A stretch of DNA of 64,000 bases from Saccopteryx bilineata (GCF_036850765.1 NC_089496.1:105607767-105671766), one strand, 5' to 3'. Shown: positions 10,021 to 21,796, counted from the stretch's first letter. Translations and numbers: made by a program. The notes: generated from the sequence alone by a model not told the origin.

Positions 10021-11560
10021 GGGCACACAGGACACCAGGCTTCAAAGACAGGTCTGGGTCTGCGCGTGAAACAAACTTGACATCAGGAGACAGGCAGATG
10101 CATGGATAGAGGCAGGTTCTGTGATCTTGACCCTGACAGCAGAATGGGGGAGAGTCTGGAGGCAAGGAGACAAGCTCTTCAGTTAGCTGTACTTCTGAAC
10201 TAGGGTGTCCTTGGAGAACAAGGGTAGGATCAATCAGTAAGACAAGACCCAAGCCCAAGAATCTTCTAAATCACAGATTCCAACGTGGAAGCATGTATTC
10301 GTGTGTGCGAGGTGTGAGGGGTCAGCTGGTGGGGAGGGGCTGATGGCTCCCGTTTGTTGGCTGGGTGGTGCCACTTCCCAGGGGGGCGGGAGGGGGAGGG
10401 GTGGACTGACACACAGAGCACCTCTTCCAGACTAAGGGACAGCGTGCATAAGCTACTTCATCTCTAAAGGGGCCCTGAGATGCGAATATGCACCCCTGAG
10501 TTTTACACTGAGACTCTGGGTTTGCAACTTGCTTCCAAATTCTAGGGCTTTCCCAGGCTTGTCTGAAATCTCAGAGCAGAGGGGTGAGAGGCCAGGAACA
10601 CTCGGTAAATGCCTTCTTGCCTTTGTAGGGGTTGTGGGGGGCAGTTAATTTCCTTTCAGTGGTTGTGTTTGCTGCCAGTGCATGTCACCCTGCTGCCATG
10701 ACGACACAGCAGCAGATCCCTGCAAGATGTCCCAAAGCTGTAAGTTGTTCGTTTTAAGTTCCTAGTAGCACCTCCGCCCGTCAGGGTGGGAGCGTGGCTA
10801 TGCCCCCAGTGCTGCTTCCTGCTGCTGCTGATGTCACCACAGTGGCCCAGCCCAGCCCCCCTCCACCCTCCAGGTCCCAAGAGTGATGACATCCAGAAGA
10901 AGCAGCCACAGGGACAGTGAGGACAGAGGCAGGGAACAGCCAGGGCCTTTCGTTGCCCACAGAGCCACTGTGTCCACACAGAGAAGGACACACTCCTCAG
11001 GCCGCCCAGTCCCGGGTTTTTCATGTGACACCGCCACCCCACCCGCACCCCGTGAGCAGCAGCCCAGCCTCTGAGCCTGGAACCGCTCGTCACCGCTTAG
11101 CCTCCGGCACCTCCCAGCCACCTTCACAGCCATTTTTATAGCTCGGAATGACTCAAACCTTGCCTTGTTCCAAGTGAAAGGCCAAGGAGCTGGGTCTTAA
11201 ACAAGTGCCCCTTGTCCCTTGCTGGGCACCGATGACACTTCCAACCCTGCACGCACACCTCGGGCTGGCCTGCGGGCCACCGGGTCTGGGTCAGAGGCCG
11301 GCGCACCGCCCTTCCAGGCCCCCCTCCCCGATCCCCTTGAAAATGCAAACCTTCCGTGGTTAGCATGGCCCGTCAGTCAACGTGTAACAGGCAGTCAGAA
11401 ACAGCATCTCTGCGGGTGGCTTCAGGGATGTGTGGCTGCCAGAGCCGCCTGAGCTGACCCGGGCTGGGGGCCGGGGCCGGGTGAGGGCAGTGCTGCCTGC
11501 CTGGGTTGCTGTTCTGGAACAATGGGGGGGGGGAGTAAGGGGGTCGTGGAGCACCCACCG
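10020..11560. other. no recognised feature
   Basis: Mixed GC-rich sequence with overlapping open frames on both strands. No repeat family, domain or RNA gene was recognised. Confidence 0.45.
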
Positions 11561-11765
11561 GGAGCCTGTCTCCGTGCCAGGCTTTTAACATGTCTGTGTC
11601 ATCGGCTCCTGGCCACAGCCCTGCGGGATGAACTTCCTCACCCCCACTGGACAGATGGGCAAATGGAGGCACATGGCTTTCGCAACTCCACCCTCCTTCC
11701 CAGGGCCAGACCCAGGATTTGAATGCGAGTCTGACCCCAGTGCCTCTACCCTTTGCCAAGCCGCT
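11560..11765 (+). repeat. L2/MIR-like fragment
   Basis: Carries CCTGCGGGATGAACTTCCTC, CACTGGACAGATGGGCAAAT, and later CCCAGGATTTGAATGCGAGT, the usual words of the widely dispersed MIR/L2 3' region. Confidence 0.6.
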
Positions 11766-12584
11766 GAGACGCCCCCAGACAGGTCTCCATTGGTGGTGGC
11801 AGCTATTAATGTCATCAGGGTACATGATCTAATAAGGGGGCAATATCTTTGAGACCAGGACTGACTGGGAGGACTTCACTGCTGCTGGTTCCTGCCCCTC
11901 CCCTGTGACTCCTGGGGCATGCTGCCACCTCCAGGGTGAGGCAGATGGCCACCCTCAGGCCTCGGCCCTGCTGGGACTCTGCTGTCTGGCATCTCCTTCA
12001 TCCCTGTCTCTCCACCCCTGCTCATTCATGCTAACTGAATTTCACATCTTTGCTCCCTCCCTCCCACCCCCCCACCCCCCCCCCAAGCTCCTAGTAAAGC
12101 ACACAGGCGTTTCTGGACCCTTTTCCATTCTGGTTTCTCTACAAGCTGAGTCTAGATCTTTGGCACCAACTGTTGCTGCCAATGGGCTTCTTGGGCCAGG
12201 AGGGCCGAGTGCAGGTGTTCCCACCTCAGGGAGGTGTCTGCAGTGCCACCTGTGGAGCCCGGGAGGTTCTGACTCTATAAAACTACCTCAGAGCCCAGGA
12301 ATGTGACTCTTAACAGGCTCCCCAGGTGACTGATGCCGGTGGTCTGGGCACTGAACCCTGAGAAGCTCTGAAGGGCACCAAGGCAAGCCTGCCAAATGAT
12401 TGAATGCTGGAGCAGAGAAAATGCTTTGACAAGGGGAGTGGAAGAAACCCCTTGGAGGCGTGGCAGAGGTGGGCGGGGCGCCGGGCGCTAGCACGCATGG
12501 AGCTCCAAGCAGGCGCTGGTTGTTGGCGGGTATTTCATCCTTTTTGGACCTCACACCAGCCTGGTGAGATGAACCTGGTGAGAG

Positions 12585-12720
12585 CCCTGTCCACAAGGAA
12601 GGAAACTGAGGCTCAGGGAGGTTGAGAAACACACCCACGGTTTCACAGGCTGTTCGTAAAGACTGAGAATGTGGAGCCATGTCTGGCTGATCCCACAAGA
12701 CTGGTTTACAAACACTGCTC
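12585..12720 (+). repeat. L2/MIR-like fragment
   Basis: Reads AAGGAAACTGAGGCTCAGGG and AGGTTGAGAAACACACCCAC, the conserved 3' words of MIR/L2. The stretch 11780-12580 before it holds nothing I recognise except C-runs near 12067-12085. Confidence 0.6.
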
Positions 12721-12843
12721 TTCCAATGACTGAGCAGGTAGAGGGGCCAGACACCTACATGCAATGCCAGGCAAAATAGGAAGTCACACTGAAGTTACGG
12801 GTGTGTGGAGTATACACAGTCATGCCTGCCAAATGAGTGAAGC

Positions 12844-12880
12844 ATGAATGAATGAATGAATGAATGAGTGAATGAATGAG
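12844..12880. repeat. (GAAT)n microsatellite
   Basis: About nine tetranucleotide units with one G substitution. Confidence 0.95.
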
Positions 12881-13004
12881 TAAATGAAAAAACAAGACTG
12901 CTTTGAGACTAGGGCACCCAGTTCAAAAGGTTGCCCATGACCGCATGCTGAAACTTCCCCTCCAGCAGGTTCTTTAATCTGAAAGGTGACCCGGCCAAGC
13001 CTGC

Positions 13005-13090
13005 CTGATTGATAAGGCCATGCATCTCACCTGCACCTCTTATCAGCCACCCGAATCCACACAGGAAGTAGCGCTGAGATAAGGCCGGGC
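13005..13090. promoter_or_regulatory. candidate regulatory cluster: three GATA sites, E-box, ETS site
   Basis: Within 85 bp there are three WGATAA sites (TGATAAGG at 13010-13017, CTTATCAG at 13039-13046, AGATAAGG at 13077-13084), an E-box CACCTG at 13028-13033 and an ETS-type AGGAAGT at 13063-13069. GATA with E-box and ETS is the known composite of blood-lineage enhancers. Presence of motifs is seen; function is inference, since such motifs are short. Confidence 0.3.
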
Positions 13091-13099
13091 AGGCAATGC

Positions 13100-14570
13100 C
13101 AGGAATTAGTCATTTAATTTGGGGTATCCAATAGCTAGTGAGCTAGCTCCTCCTGAGTGCAAGCCCTGTGCACGAAGCAGGAAAGCAGAGGCCCACCCTT
13201 GTAGGGCTAGTAGTCTACCGGGAGCCTAGAGGGTGAAGATGTCATTGCAGAGGGGGTGAGTGGCATGGGGAGGGGAGGCTTCCCAGCACCCCCCGGGCAG
13301 TGGCCTTTAAGCTGCGCCCTTAGCGGAGAGAAGGAGGGAGCCGGGAGTTGTGATGTGAAGGGTGCAGTCCTTTCCTGCCATAACCAGTGCTGGGTAAGAA
13401 GATGCTTTTTGTTTCTGGTTTTCCTGCTCCTGGTCATAGTGGTTTTCCACAGCCCTCTGCCCAGCACTCAAGCTTAGCTCTCTCTGTGAGCCCACTACCA
13501 GCTTGAGCTCAGCTCTGCCTCCAGGAGCAAGGGCCCAGCCCCTGCGTTCACCCAGGCCTCCTCCCTGCCTGCCCCTCAGCACTCCGGACAGTGTGTGCCG
13601 ACACCTCCCTGGACCAGCCTGATAGTTGGTTCTATACGTTCAAGGATTTTTGTGAGCTGGCTAAAGAAAGCCATATTAAAATTAAGTTATATATACAATT
13701 TAATGTAGTCTAGTATAGTCAGAGGTAATGAATACTCAAAACTGATTACTTCCTGGCTAGTTCATATGTCATTAGTATTCGTGCTCTTGAGGACATTTAC
13801 ATTACATGTCATATCAGTACAGTGGAAACACACCCTGGAAGCCTGAAATGGCTAAATACTCCAAATAGGAGTATTTACACCACAGGGATTGGTGTGAGTT
13901 ACTGTTTCATTTATTGTCTCGATTTAAGAAAATGATGGAGAACTGTTAATCATACAGTTCAACATAATAAGGTGTTGTATGTAGCAGTTACGGTGTGAGT
14001 AGTAGCAAAACATTGAGGAAATATTCTTACAGTAGTAGAAAACTGCTGTCTGATTCGGCAAAGAAGTCGCTAGCATCACTGATGAATGAAGTTCCAACAT
14101 ACATTTTCTTGGCTTCACTTGCATCTTGTGAAAATGCCAGCCCACACGTGTTTGTTAGAAGTGTGCTCATTCCTCAGCCACGAGAGCCGCACTGCTGACG
14201 TGACCCGTGTTTACGCACTTAGCCGTGGTCTGAGATCCTGACGCTACTGCCTTGCAAATAATGAAAGTGGTGGGTTTTGCAAGAAACAGGAAGTCACACT
14301 GAAGTTACAGGTACATGGAATTTACAATTAAGATCATTTGAACATTGTGTTATTTGTAAACGGTGGGCTGTAACCCTTCCTATCAGTGTATAATAAAGCG
14401 ATGTGTACGCACACTTCCTATGGTGAGCTGGGTGCCTCGCCCTTGCTTGTCTCCTGGAACCTGTGTGTGTTTGGAGAATCCCACCCACTCATCCTCTTAC
14501 CCAAGGACCAACTTCCCTGCCGGGTGGCTCGCAATCCCTATCCAAGCTTCCCTTTCACGGAGTCACAGAA
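13100..14570. other. no recognised gene; short dispersed similarity
   Basis: AT-rich from 13600. It holds a 10-bp perfect hairpin (13853-13877). A ~45-bp block at 14275-14330 is similar to one at 12769-12815. Small open frames have no recognisable product. Confidence 0.4.
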
Positions 14571-14588
14571 TAAGTTTGCATTTTTTTT

Positions 14589-14986
14589 ATTTATTTATTT
14601 TGTATTTTTCTGAAGCTGGAAACGGGGAGAGACAGTCAGACAGACTCCCACATGTGCCCGACCGGGATCCACCCGGCACGCCCACCAGGGGCGACGCTCT
14701 GCCCACCAGGGGGCGATTCTCTGCTCCTCCGGGGTGTTGCTCTGCCGTGACCAGAGCCACTCTAGCGCCTGGGGCAGAGGCCAAGGAGCCATCCCCAGCG
14801 CCCGGGCCATCCTTGCTCCAATGGAGTCCTGGCTGCGGGAGGGGAAGAGAGAGACAGAGAGGAAGGAGGGGGGTGGGGGGTGGAGAAGCAAATGGGTGCT
14901 TCTCCTATGTGCCCTGGCCGGGAATCGAACCCGGGTCCCCCGCACACCAGGCCGACGCTCTACCGCTGAGCCAACCGGCCAGGGTT
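14589..14986 (-). repeat. bat tRNA-derived SINE, type A, inserted at the tail of a type B SINE
   Basis: Full-length minus-strand copy ending in CAACCGGCCAGGG at its head. Flanked by a ~16-bp duplication AGTTTGCATTTTTTTT (14573-14588 and 14987-15002). The right copy runs straight into the tail of the type B SINE, so this insertion came second. Confidence 0.95.
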
Positions 14987-14994
14987 AGTTTGCA

Positions 14995-15330
14995 TTTTTT
15001 TTAATTTATTTTTTTGTGTGAGAGAGAAAGAGAGAATGACAAACAGGAAGGGAGAGAGATGAGAAGCAGCACCTTAGTTGTTCACTGATTGCTTCTCATA
15101 TGTGCCTTGACCGGGGGGCTCCAGCTGAGCCAGTGATCCCTTGCTCAACCCAATGACCATGGGGTCATGTCTATGATCTCATGCTCAAGCTGGCAACCCC
15201 ACACTCAAGCCATCAACCCTGCTCTCAAGTCAGATGAGCCTGTGCTCAAGCCGGTGACATTAGGGTTTTGAACCTGGGTCCTCAGCATCCCAAGCCGACG
15301 CTCTATCCACTGCACCACCACCTGGTCAGG
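14995..15330 (-). repeat. bat tRNA-derived SINE, type B
   Basis: Minus-strand copy with GAGAAGCAGCACCTTAGTTG, GTGCCTTGACCGG, and a head ending CCACCTGGTCAGG at 15330. A sequence like CAGAAGTTTTTG follows it and resembles CAGAATAAGTTTG to the left of the type A SINE, giving an imperfect original TSD. Confidence 0.92.
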
Positions 15331-15334
15331 CAGA

Positions 15335-15905
15335 AGTTTTTGTTTTAGAGGTGAGCTTTTCCTCTCCTCCACTTGTAAAATTTAAAGAGAAGAGAAATAT
15401 AAATAATCCCTTCAGGAGACGCCCATCCCGTGAGGCCTCTGGGTAAGGGCTGTTGTAGCTGACCTGCCCTGACGCCACCTGGACGCGGCCTTTCCTGGCC
15501 ATCCTCTGCTCCTGACCCGAGGAGCTCGGGCTCAAAAGTCTGGCGTGCCAGGACTGGCACCAGACCCCTTGCTTGGGTCTCCACATTGGCCACCTGGTTA
15601 CAGACTTTGACCAGGAAAGGCTGGGGTGGCCATTCTTCGCACTGTTTGCATCAAGGCCCAGCTCATGTCTTTTAGGAATTTCTAGAGCCTTCTAGAAAGG
15701 ATGAGAGGATTCAGTATGTCCGATCTCAAGCCCACCATTGTGGCGTTGAATCTGCATGCTATCCACCACTTCCTTTATCCTGCTGTCGCAGGCTTTCCGC
15801 TGTGATGGTAGATGATATGACTAGGTCTCCATAGAAACTTCCAGACGTACCGTAAGATGTGAGTCAGGAGTCCCTAGTGGCCGAGATGAGGCTTTTAGTT
15901 CTTAA
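15335..15905. other. no recognised feature
   Basis: Unique-looking sequence with short frames only. Confidence 0.5.
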
Positions 15906-16150
15906 TTCAGTAACTTGTGGCAGCAGGGGACAGTTATGAGCTATAATAACTACCAAGACCCTCACAGTGCCAGGACATTTAATGTGTCCCCCCTTAATCC
16001 TTACTGAACCCCATGAGGTGGACCCTACTCTTATCCTCAGGAAACGGATGGGGACAATGGGGCTCAGAGAGGTCACTCGACTTGCCTGGCTCCCACAGCT
16101 GATACGTGGAGACTCAGGAGACGGCCCGCTGGTTCTCCCATCCTGCTGAC
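15905..16150 (+). repeat. MIR/L2-like fragment
   Basis: Reads CCCCATGAGGTGGACCCTAC, TCCTCAGGAAACGGATGG, GGCTCAGAGAGGTCACTCGA, then an ACAGCTGATACGTGG block. Diverged but in the standard order. Confidence 0.65.
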
Positions 16151-16959
16151 TTGCTGCTCCCTGGTCTGTCAACACCCCCCCCACGTGGCCCAAAGTGCAC
16201 ATCTGTGGGTACCAGGTCCAGATGGGGCAGACCACTTGAAAGAATCATTCTACCAGGTATTGGAAAACAGGATATAAGCACAAACAAATGAAAACAAATT
16301 AGCCACTCCTCTGACAGTTTCGTCTGTGAAACAGGTGACTAAGAAGACAAAAACGAGGAAACCTGTGAGAAGTGCCCGACCCAGAGCCTGGTGGGGTCCC
16401 CTGCGATTAGTAACATGCGAGACGACACGTACAAACCCCGCAGAGGAGAGCCCGGCATACACAGCGTGTTTAGTAAATCACGTCATCCTCACTCATATTT
16501 TCTGTCCTGTATTAGAGCGACAGCGAGCCTCCCACTTCTAGAATATCCATTTGCAGGGGCAGTGCCACCATCTGCCCTGGTTTCTCCAGGACACGGTGGG
16601 CAAGAACCAGGCTTCCATGAACGAGTTCAGGATTCTACCTACAAGCTCTCACGTCATTGCTGGGGGAGGAAGATGTGCCCTGAGTTCCAAGTAACTGACT
16701 CACACGGTGTTTGAAAACAGCCATTTATAGCTATAGGTGAATGGGCAACTCACGGTTTTCAAACACTCTTGACACTTTTTTTTTTTTTTTTTTTTTTAGC
16801 CACAGAAACCTCGGTTCAAATAACCTCCCTGAGATACAAAACAGATTTTTCCATCGGCAGTGGCAGGTGAGATGGAGGGCGTGGAGGTGGGCTAGAACCT
16901 GCCTCCCATGCCAACCACGGCCCACGCCCCAGCCCCAGCTGCTGTCAGCAGACACCTCT

Positions 16960-17870
16960 GAAGACCAGCTGAACTATCTGGTTATTGAAAATGACTCTGT
17001 GTCCACCACATGGGACTGTTTAGGACGCCTGCGATGCCTTGTCTTATTTTAAATATGCCTCTGTTTAAGCAGAAGTAATCATTCCACGGCGATGGCAGGT
17101 TAATGGGGTTCTCTGCTAACCCCTGAAATATTGCCGATATTACTCTCCGTGGATCAAACAAGACAGATCAAAGTCAAGATTTTCAAAATTCTCTTGTAGG
17201 AGGAAATTCCTCCAGGCAAAACTTTGAGGTTTTCACAGTCCTGAAAACTCGCCTTGACTTTCTTCTGGCAACAGAAAAGACCCCTTTCTCGGTGCCAAGC
17301 AGGACTCTATTTCTTTTCAAACTATTTTATAGATTACGTGTCATTTCCTACTTTCCTTTTCATTCTCGCAGTAATTATCTCCCTTTAAGGAACCGTCTGC
17401 ACAGCCTACAGTAGGCGTGTTTAGGCAGATAAGCGCTACAAGCCAAGCCAGCTGGGAGCGCGCTGTTTCAGTAACCCTTCTAAATCCCGGGACCCACGTG
17501 GGCAGCGTTGCATTCAAAGAACCCTAGCCTTGCGGCCAAAAAAGTAATTAAAAGGGAATTCCAAACCTTCTCTAAACTGTGCAGGGGATCCAAATTTAGA
17601 ACTCACAGCAGCAGTTTCTTCTACTGGCCTGTCTCTCACGGGCCCCCCTGTGTCCACCCTCCCAGGTCCTTGGGAGGCCTCTCTTCCCACTGGTCCTCAG
17701 AGCCTTTCTGCGCACTCGCCCTGCACTGGGGTGGCGGTTACAGGTCTCTCTCGGGTGGGCAGGGAGGAGGTGGTGAGGATGGGACATCTGAACACTCCCT
17801 CTTCATCTTAGTAACTTTGGGCCTGACTGTTTGCTGTGTTCTACATTATATTCTTGTTATTGTCTGATTT
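16960..17870. other. repeat-poor unique stretch
   Basis: About 900 bp with no recognised repeat in a window where most kilobases have one. It includes LEF/TCF-like GATCAAAG near 17167 and a GATAAG site near 17430. It could be a conserved regulatory element or a short exon-bearing segment; sequence alone does not show which. The stretch 16160-16960 also lacks recognised elements except a T-run near 16777-16797. Confidence 0.3.
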
Positions 17871-18559
17871 TGTGCGATGTATAGATCCACCCAACCTGAT
17901 GTACTCTGGGCCAGCTGGCTCAATGGGGCAATTTTTAGTTTTATTATCTATTTCACAAGTTTCCAGGAGCTCATATGGCAGAGAAAATCTGACCCCTGTA
18001 TCCACCACAGAGTTATTATGGCCACTCATTCTCATAGGATAAAGGAGGGATTCCACGCATCCTTCTAATTGCACACAGTTACTCTGTTGCAAGTAAGGCT
18101 CACCAAAGGAGAGGAAGTTAGTGCTCAAAAAGCCCAATGATGGGCAGGTGCCAGAAAGGAAAGTTGTAAGCCCCGCCCTTTGCTCCTGTGGTGAGAAATC
18201 AGTGAAATTGTGGGAAACTGACAATGACTGGAGTAAGAGATATCTCCTGCATTTGTTAAAGACAGGCCTCTAAAAATCAGGAGTTTTCAGAAAACAACTC
18301 AACTGAAAAGGAAACCCCAATGAGCAAGTTCCCAGAACACAGTTACTCTACAGCAGCCACTTACTCACTTTAAAACGAGGCTTCAGATGTGGGAGCATTG
18401 GAGAGACAAAAGAGTTGATGAAATAGTCCTTGCTTTAAAGAGGCACCGGCTCTAAAGGGGAGGGGTCATGGTCAAAGGCAAGCAGAGCCGACCAGACGTA
18501 GCGTCGTGAGTGGTCTAGAAAGCTACTATTCTGGAAGCTTCTACATTCGAAGCACAAAG

Positions 18560-18800
18560 TGACAAGGACCAAGTCTTGCTATGGGTAATGAGGGTCAGGG
18601 AAAGCCACCCCAAGCAAAGAGGACCGGGAAGAACATTCCAGACTGAGGGAACAGCACGCACAAAAGTTCGAAGGTGTGCTTGGTGGAGTTAGGAGACTGT
18701 GAGTCCTCCTGGGCAGCCCGTGGGTCGAGTTGAGGATGTCCCAGGTGTCCCTGGAGGACAAGAGCAGAGTGACCTGGCTGGAATAAAAAGTTAAGATGAA
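18560..18800 (+). repeat. probable L2-like LINE remnant
   Basis: Shows GAACATTCCAGACTGAGGGA then ACAGCACGCACAAAAGTTCG, the same repeat words seen at 5110. The preceding 17870-18560 holds nothing recognised. Confidence 0.5.
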
Positions 18801-18854
18801 CAAGGAAAACTGTCACAGACACTTGACTCTGTGTAACAGAGACATCCGCTAGGA

Positions 18855-19067
18855 CAGTGGTCGGCAAACCGCGGCTCGCGAGCCACATGCGGCTCAATCA
18901 GATTGAGGACGTTTTTAGCACAGGCCAGTTTAGGAGTACCCTAATTAAGTTAATAACAATGTACTTACCTATATAGTTTAAGTTTAAAAATTTGGCTCTC
19001 AAAAGAAGTTTCAATCATTGTACTGTTGATATTTGGCTCTGTTGACTAATGAGTTTGCCAACCACTG
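18855..19067. mobile_element. non-autonomous hAT-like DNA transposon, 213 bp
   Basis: Starts CAGTGGTCGGCAAACC and ends AGTTTGCCAACCACTG. The two ends are inverted repeats matching at 14 of 16 positions, with the CA...TG ends of hAT elements. Inside are GCGGCTCGCGAGCC and ATTTGGCTCT motifs known from mammalian hAT MITEs. The flanking 8-mers (CGCTAGGA and ATAGTAGA) do not match, so no TSD is preserved. Confidence 0.8.
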
Positions 19068-19069
19068 AT

Positions 19070-19520
19070 AGTAGATCGGGCTCAACCACCACAACCCAGA
19101 GTGTTACCCCCTGGGTGGCCATCTTCCACGGCCACCAAGCCCTTCCTCCTGGGTCACTCAGGAGAGGGCTCAGTGATCTGGACTTGAACCAGTAGCAGAG
19201 GCCTTGGGCTTTCAAGAAACCAAAACCAGTACCTTCTAATCAAAGCCTGGGGAGCTTTGGGGAAGAGAGAGGGGAAGAGGAACCCAGCAGCACGTGCTGA
19301 CCAGAGCAGGGACAAAGGCACAAGGCCGCAAGGGGCGTGATTCAGGAGGGATGCCTACAAGAAATCCAGCTTCTGTGAACAGATGGATACACAGGTGATA
19401 GAGACAGACAGGTCGGTCCGTTGATAGACAAGTCCGTGCAGTTTGTGCCATTCACTCGTCCCTTACACCCAAGAGCCTCTTGTGATTCGCTTCTGTTGTG
19501 TAGTTAAAAACAAAAAATGT
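19070..19520. other. no recognised feature
   Basis: Unique-looking sequence between a hAT element and a SINE. Frames on both strands are short. Confidence 0.5.
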
Positions 19521-19521
19521 G

Positions 19522-19932
19522 GCCCTGGCCGGTTGGCTCAGCGGTAGAGCGTCGGCCTAGCGTGCGGAGGACCCGGGTTCGATTCCCGGCCAGGGCACAT
19601 AGGAGAAGCGCCCATTTGCTTCTCCACCCCTCCGCCGTGCCTTCCTCTCTGTCTCTCTCTTCCCCTCCCGCAGCCAAGGCTCCATTGGAGCAAAGATGGC
19701 CCGGGCGCTGGGGATGGCTCCTTGGCCTCTGCCCCAGGCGCTAGAGTGGCTCTGGTCGCAACATGGCGACACCCAGGAGGGTCGCAACATGGCGACGCCC
19801 AGGATGGGCAGAGCGTCGCCCCTGGTGGGCGTGCCGGGTGGATCCCGGTCGGGCGCATGCGGGAGTCTGTCTGACTGTCTCTCCCTGTTTCCAGCTTCAG
19901 AAAAAATGCAAAAAAAAAAAAAAAAAAAAAAA
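19522..19932 (+). repeat. bat tRNA-derived SINE, type A, youngest-looking copy
   Basis: The best preserved head in the window: an A-box-like TGGCTCAGCGGTAGAGC and a perfect B box in GGGTTCGATTCCCGG, then CTTCTCCACCCCTCC, the GC-rich body and a long pure A tail. The body has a short tandem doubling around GTCGCAACATGGCGAC (about 19755-19800). Flanking duplication is uncertain because both sides are A-rich. The head could still recruit RNA polymerase III. Confidence 0.96.
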
Positions 19933-19934
19933 TT

Positions 19935-20500
19935 TGCCTATCGCAACAAATGCTCTCTTCTCCAGTTCCCTCCACGGTGACGCTGGGTCCAAGCCAGACG
20001 GAGAGGAGCACAAACAGTTCAGAGCCTTTTCATCTGCGACCCCCACCCCCAAGCCCTCAGCAACACTCTAGCTGAAAATACAGGGAGGTAAGGACCAGGG
20101 ATCATCTTCCGAGGTCCAAGCCAGGGATCCTCCACCCAAGAGGAGTATCCCGTTTCCACGCGGCGAGAGGGGCCATAAACAGTGCGAATTCCTCTCTCAT
20201 ATTGAATTCCTTGATGTTTGTAAAGTTTCACCTATCCTTAAAAAAAAAAAAGTGAGATTTGAAAAAGCAAATACTCGGGTCTCTGTGTACATGGACTATC
20301 CTTTTCAGCAGAACGGTAATCTCCACAAGACATTTTATAAGGAACTGAGGTCAAAGTACTATTTATTAAAAAAAAATCACCCCCTACCCTTTTACTAACT
20401 GAATTGTCTTCTTTTTAATATCAGATTACCTTTTATTCCGCTGCACTTGCTAAAGACCAGATTAGAATGGGTGCGACGAAAGAAACCACATGAAACAATG
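19935..20500. other. no recognised feature
   Basis: Unique AT-rich sequence with A-runs near 20240 and 20365. Confidence 0.5.
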
Positions 20501-20720
20501 TCTGAGTTCGTTAAGAACCTGGGTTTTGGTTCTGGTGTGTGACCTTGGACAGGGCTGAGGACATCGCTGAGCTTTTATTTCTGTCTGGAAATTGATGAAG
20601 GTGATTTCGAAAGTCCTCCCTGCTCTGATATCCTATGGCCTTACCCATCTTTTCTCCCCTTTAACTATCAACATGCTTGAAGTATATAGCAGGTGCTTAA
20701 TAAATATCTTGGGTGGATAA
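20500..20720 (+). repeat. MIR SINE
   Basis: TGTGTGACCTTGGACAGG, then GAGCTTTTATTTCTGTCTGG, and a 3' end reading AGCAGGTGCTTAATAAATAT. Standard MIR order. Confidence 0.7.
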
Positions 20721-21795
20721 GTATAGAGTGATTCTCTGCCATGCTCAACAAAGATAATACAGTTTGAAGTGCTTTGCTCCCACTTACGTTGCTGCATGGT
20801 AGTTTGGGCGAGCACGTGCCCGTTATGGGGACAGTCACTACTGTTGCTTCACAGACCCTTGTGCCTGATATGCCAACAACCAATTAAAATCATTAAAAAA
20901 AATACCATGTGGGCCAAGCAAAATATTTCTATGACTTGTATTTATTTAGTCTAGGGAACAAATCTTTCCTGCAAGACATGTGACTGACCTCCAAATTTGA
21001 GTTTGGAAGTGGGGATATGGGTGCAGCTACGCCACGTGGCTCTGCCCAGACCCGTGTGTGCACACGCAGAGCCCTGCTTGGAGTGACCAAGCTCAACACC
21101 GAGAGTCTGTCCTCTCAGACTCGTTCCTTTCTCACACCTTCCATCTGCTTGCCCTTTTGAGCTGTGTTCTGGAATAAAGAAATTCTCTGGTTCAATCAGC
21201 CAGCTCACTGGTTCAATCTTAGGGAGCGCATGTCAGTGGGACCTTTTAATCCTGAATATCACAGTTCAACTTCCAGGATCCCTCACTGGTTAATAATAGC
21301 AGCATGTCCTTGGTTTAGAGATGTGGTGAGGGATCCTCTCTGAACCCTCTGATGACTGGACATTTTTAAAGTCTTGTTCCGGTCTATTAACTCGATTTAC
21401 TCGGGGTTTAGCTTCTTCTGTTGTGGTTGTGATCCTTCTTGCATGGTGTTGGTTTTTATTCAAATGTCATGGGTCCCCTGGTTGCACGTGAAGCTATTTG
21501 TTTGCCATCCCCTGCGCCCTGTGTCCGATGCCCCTCCGGTGACCCGGGGCATTCCTCGGGCAGCGGAAGACGCGTAGGCTGTATTGTAGGCACACGCTGC
21601 CCGAGGTCTGTGTCTGAATCTGGCAATTCTCTGTACTTTCTGAGTTCATTTTTTTCGACTGAAATTTTATCTAGAGTAGCATGAAAATTTAAACAAGACT
21701 GGAAAGTTTGTTATAAAAATAGCAGCACGTAATTCTCACCCTCCGTTCTCTTGTCCGAGAAGGGGCAACCACTTTCAATCAGCTTACGATGATTC
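20720..21795. other. no recognised gene
   Basis: Unique sequence. The 20950-21200 part ends in a GGAATAAAGAAATTCTC block that looks like the end of an old LTR, but no TG...CA ends or duplication support it. Confidence 0.35.
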
Positions 21796-21796
21796 T

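Noticed and set aside
13853..13877. Perfect 10-bp hairpin with a 5-base loop
   Set aside because: One such palindrome is expected by chance in a window this size; no T-run or RNA gene context.
14363..15004. 213-codon plus-strand frame
   Set aside because: Most of it is the reverse strand of a type A SINE; same peptide pattern recurs at every minus-strand SINE copy.
19522..19600. tRNA-like sequence with A and B boxes
   Set aside because: It is the head of a SINE, followed by the SINE body and A tail; not a tRNA gene.
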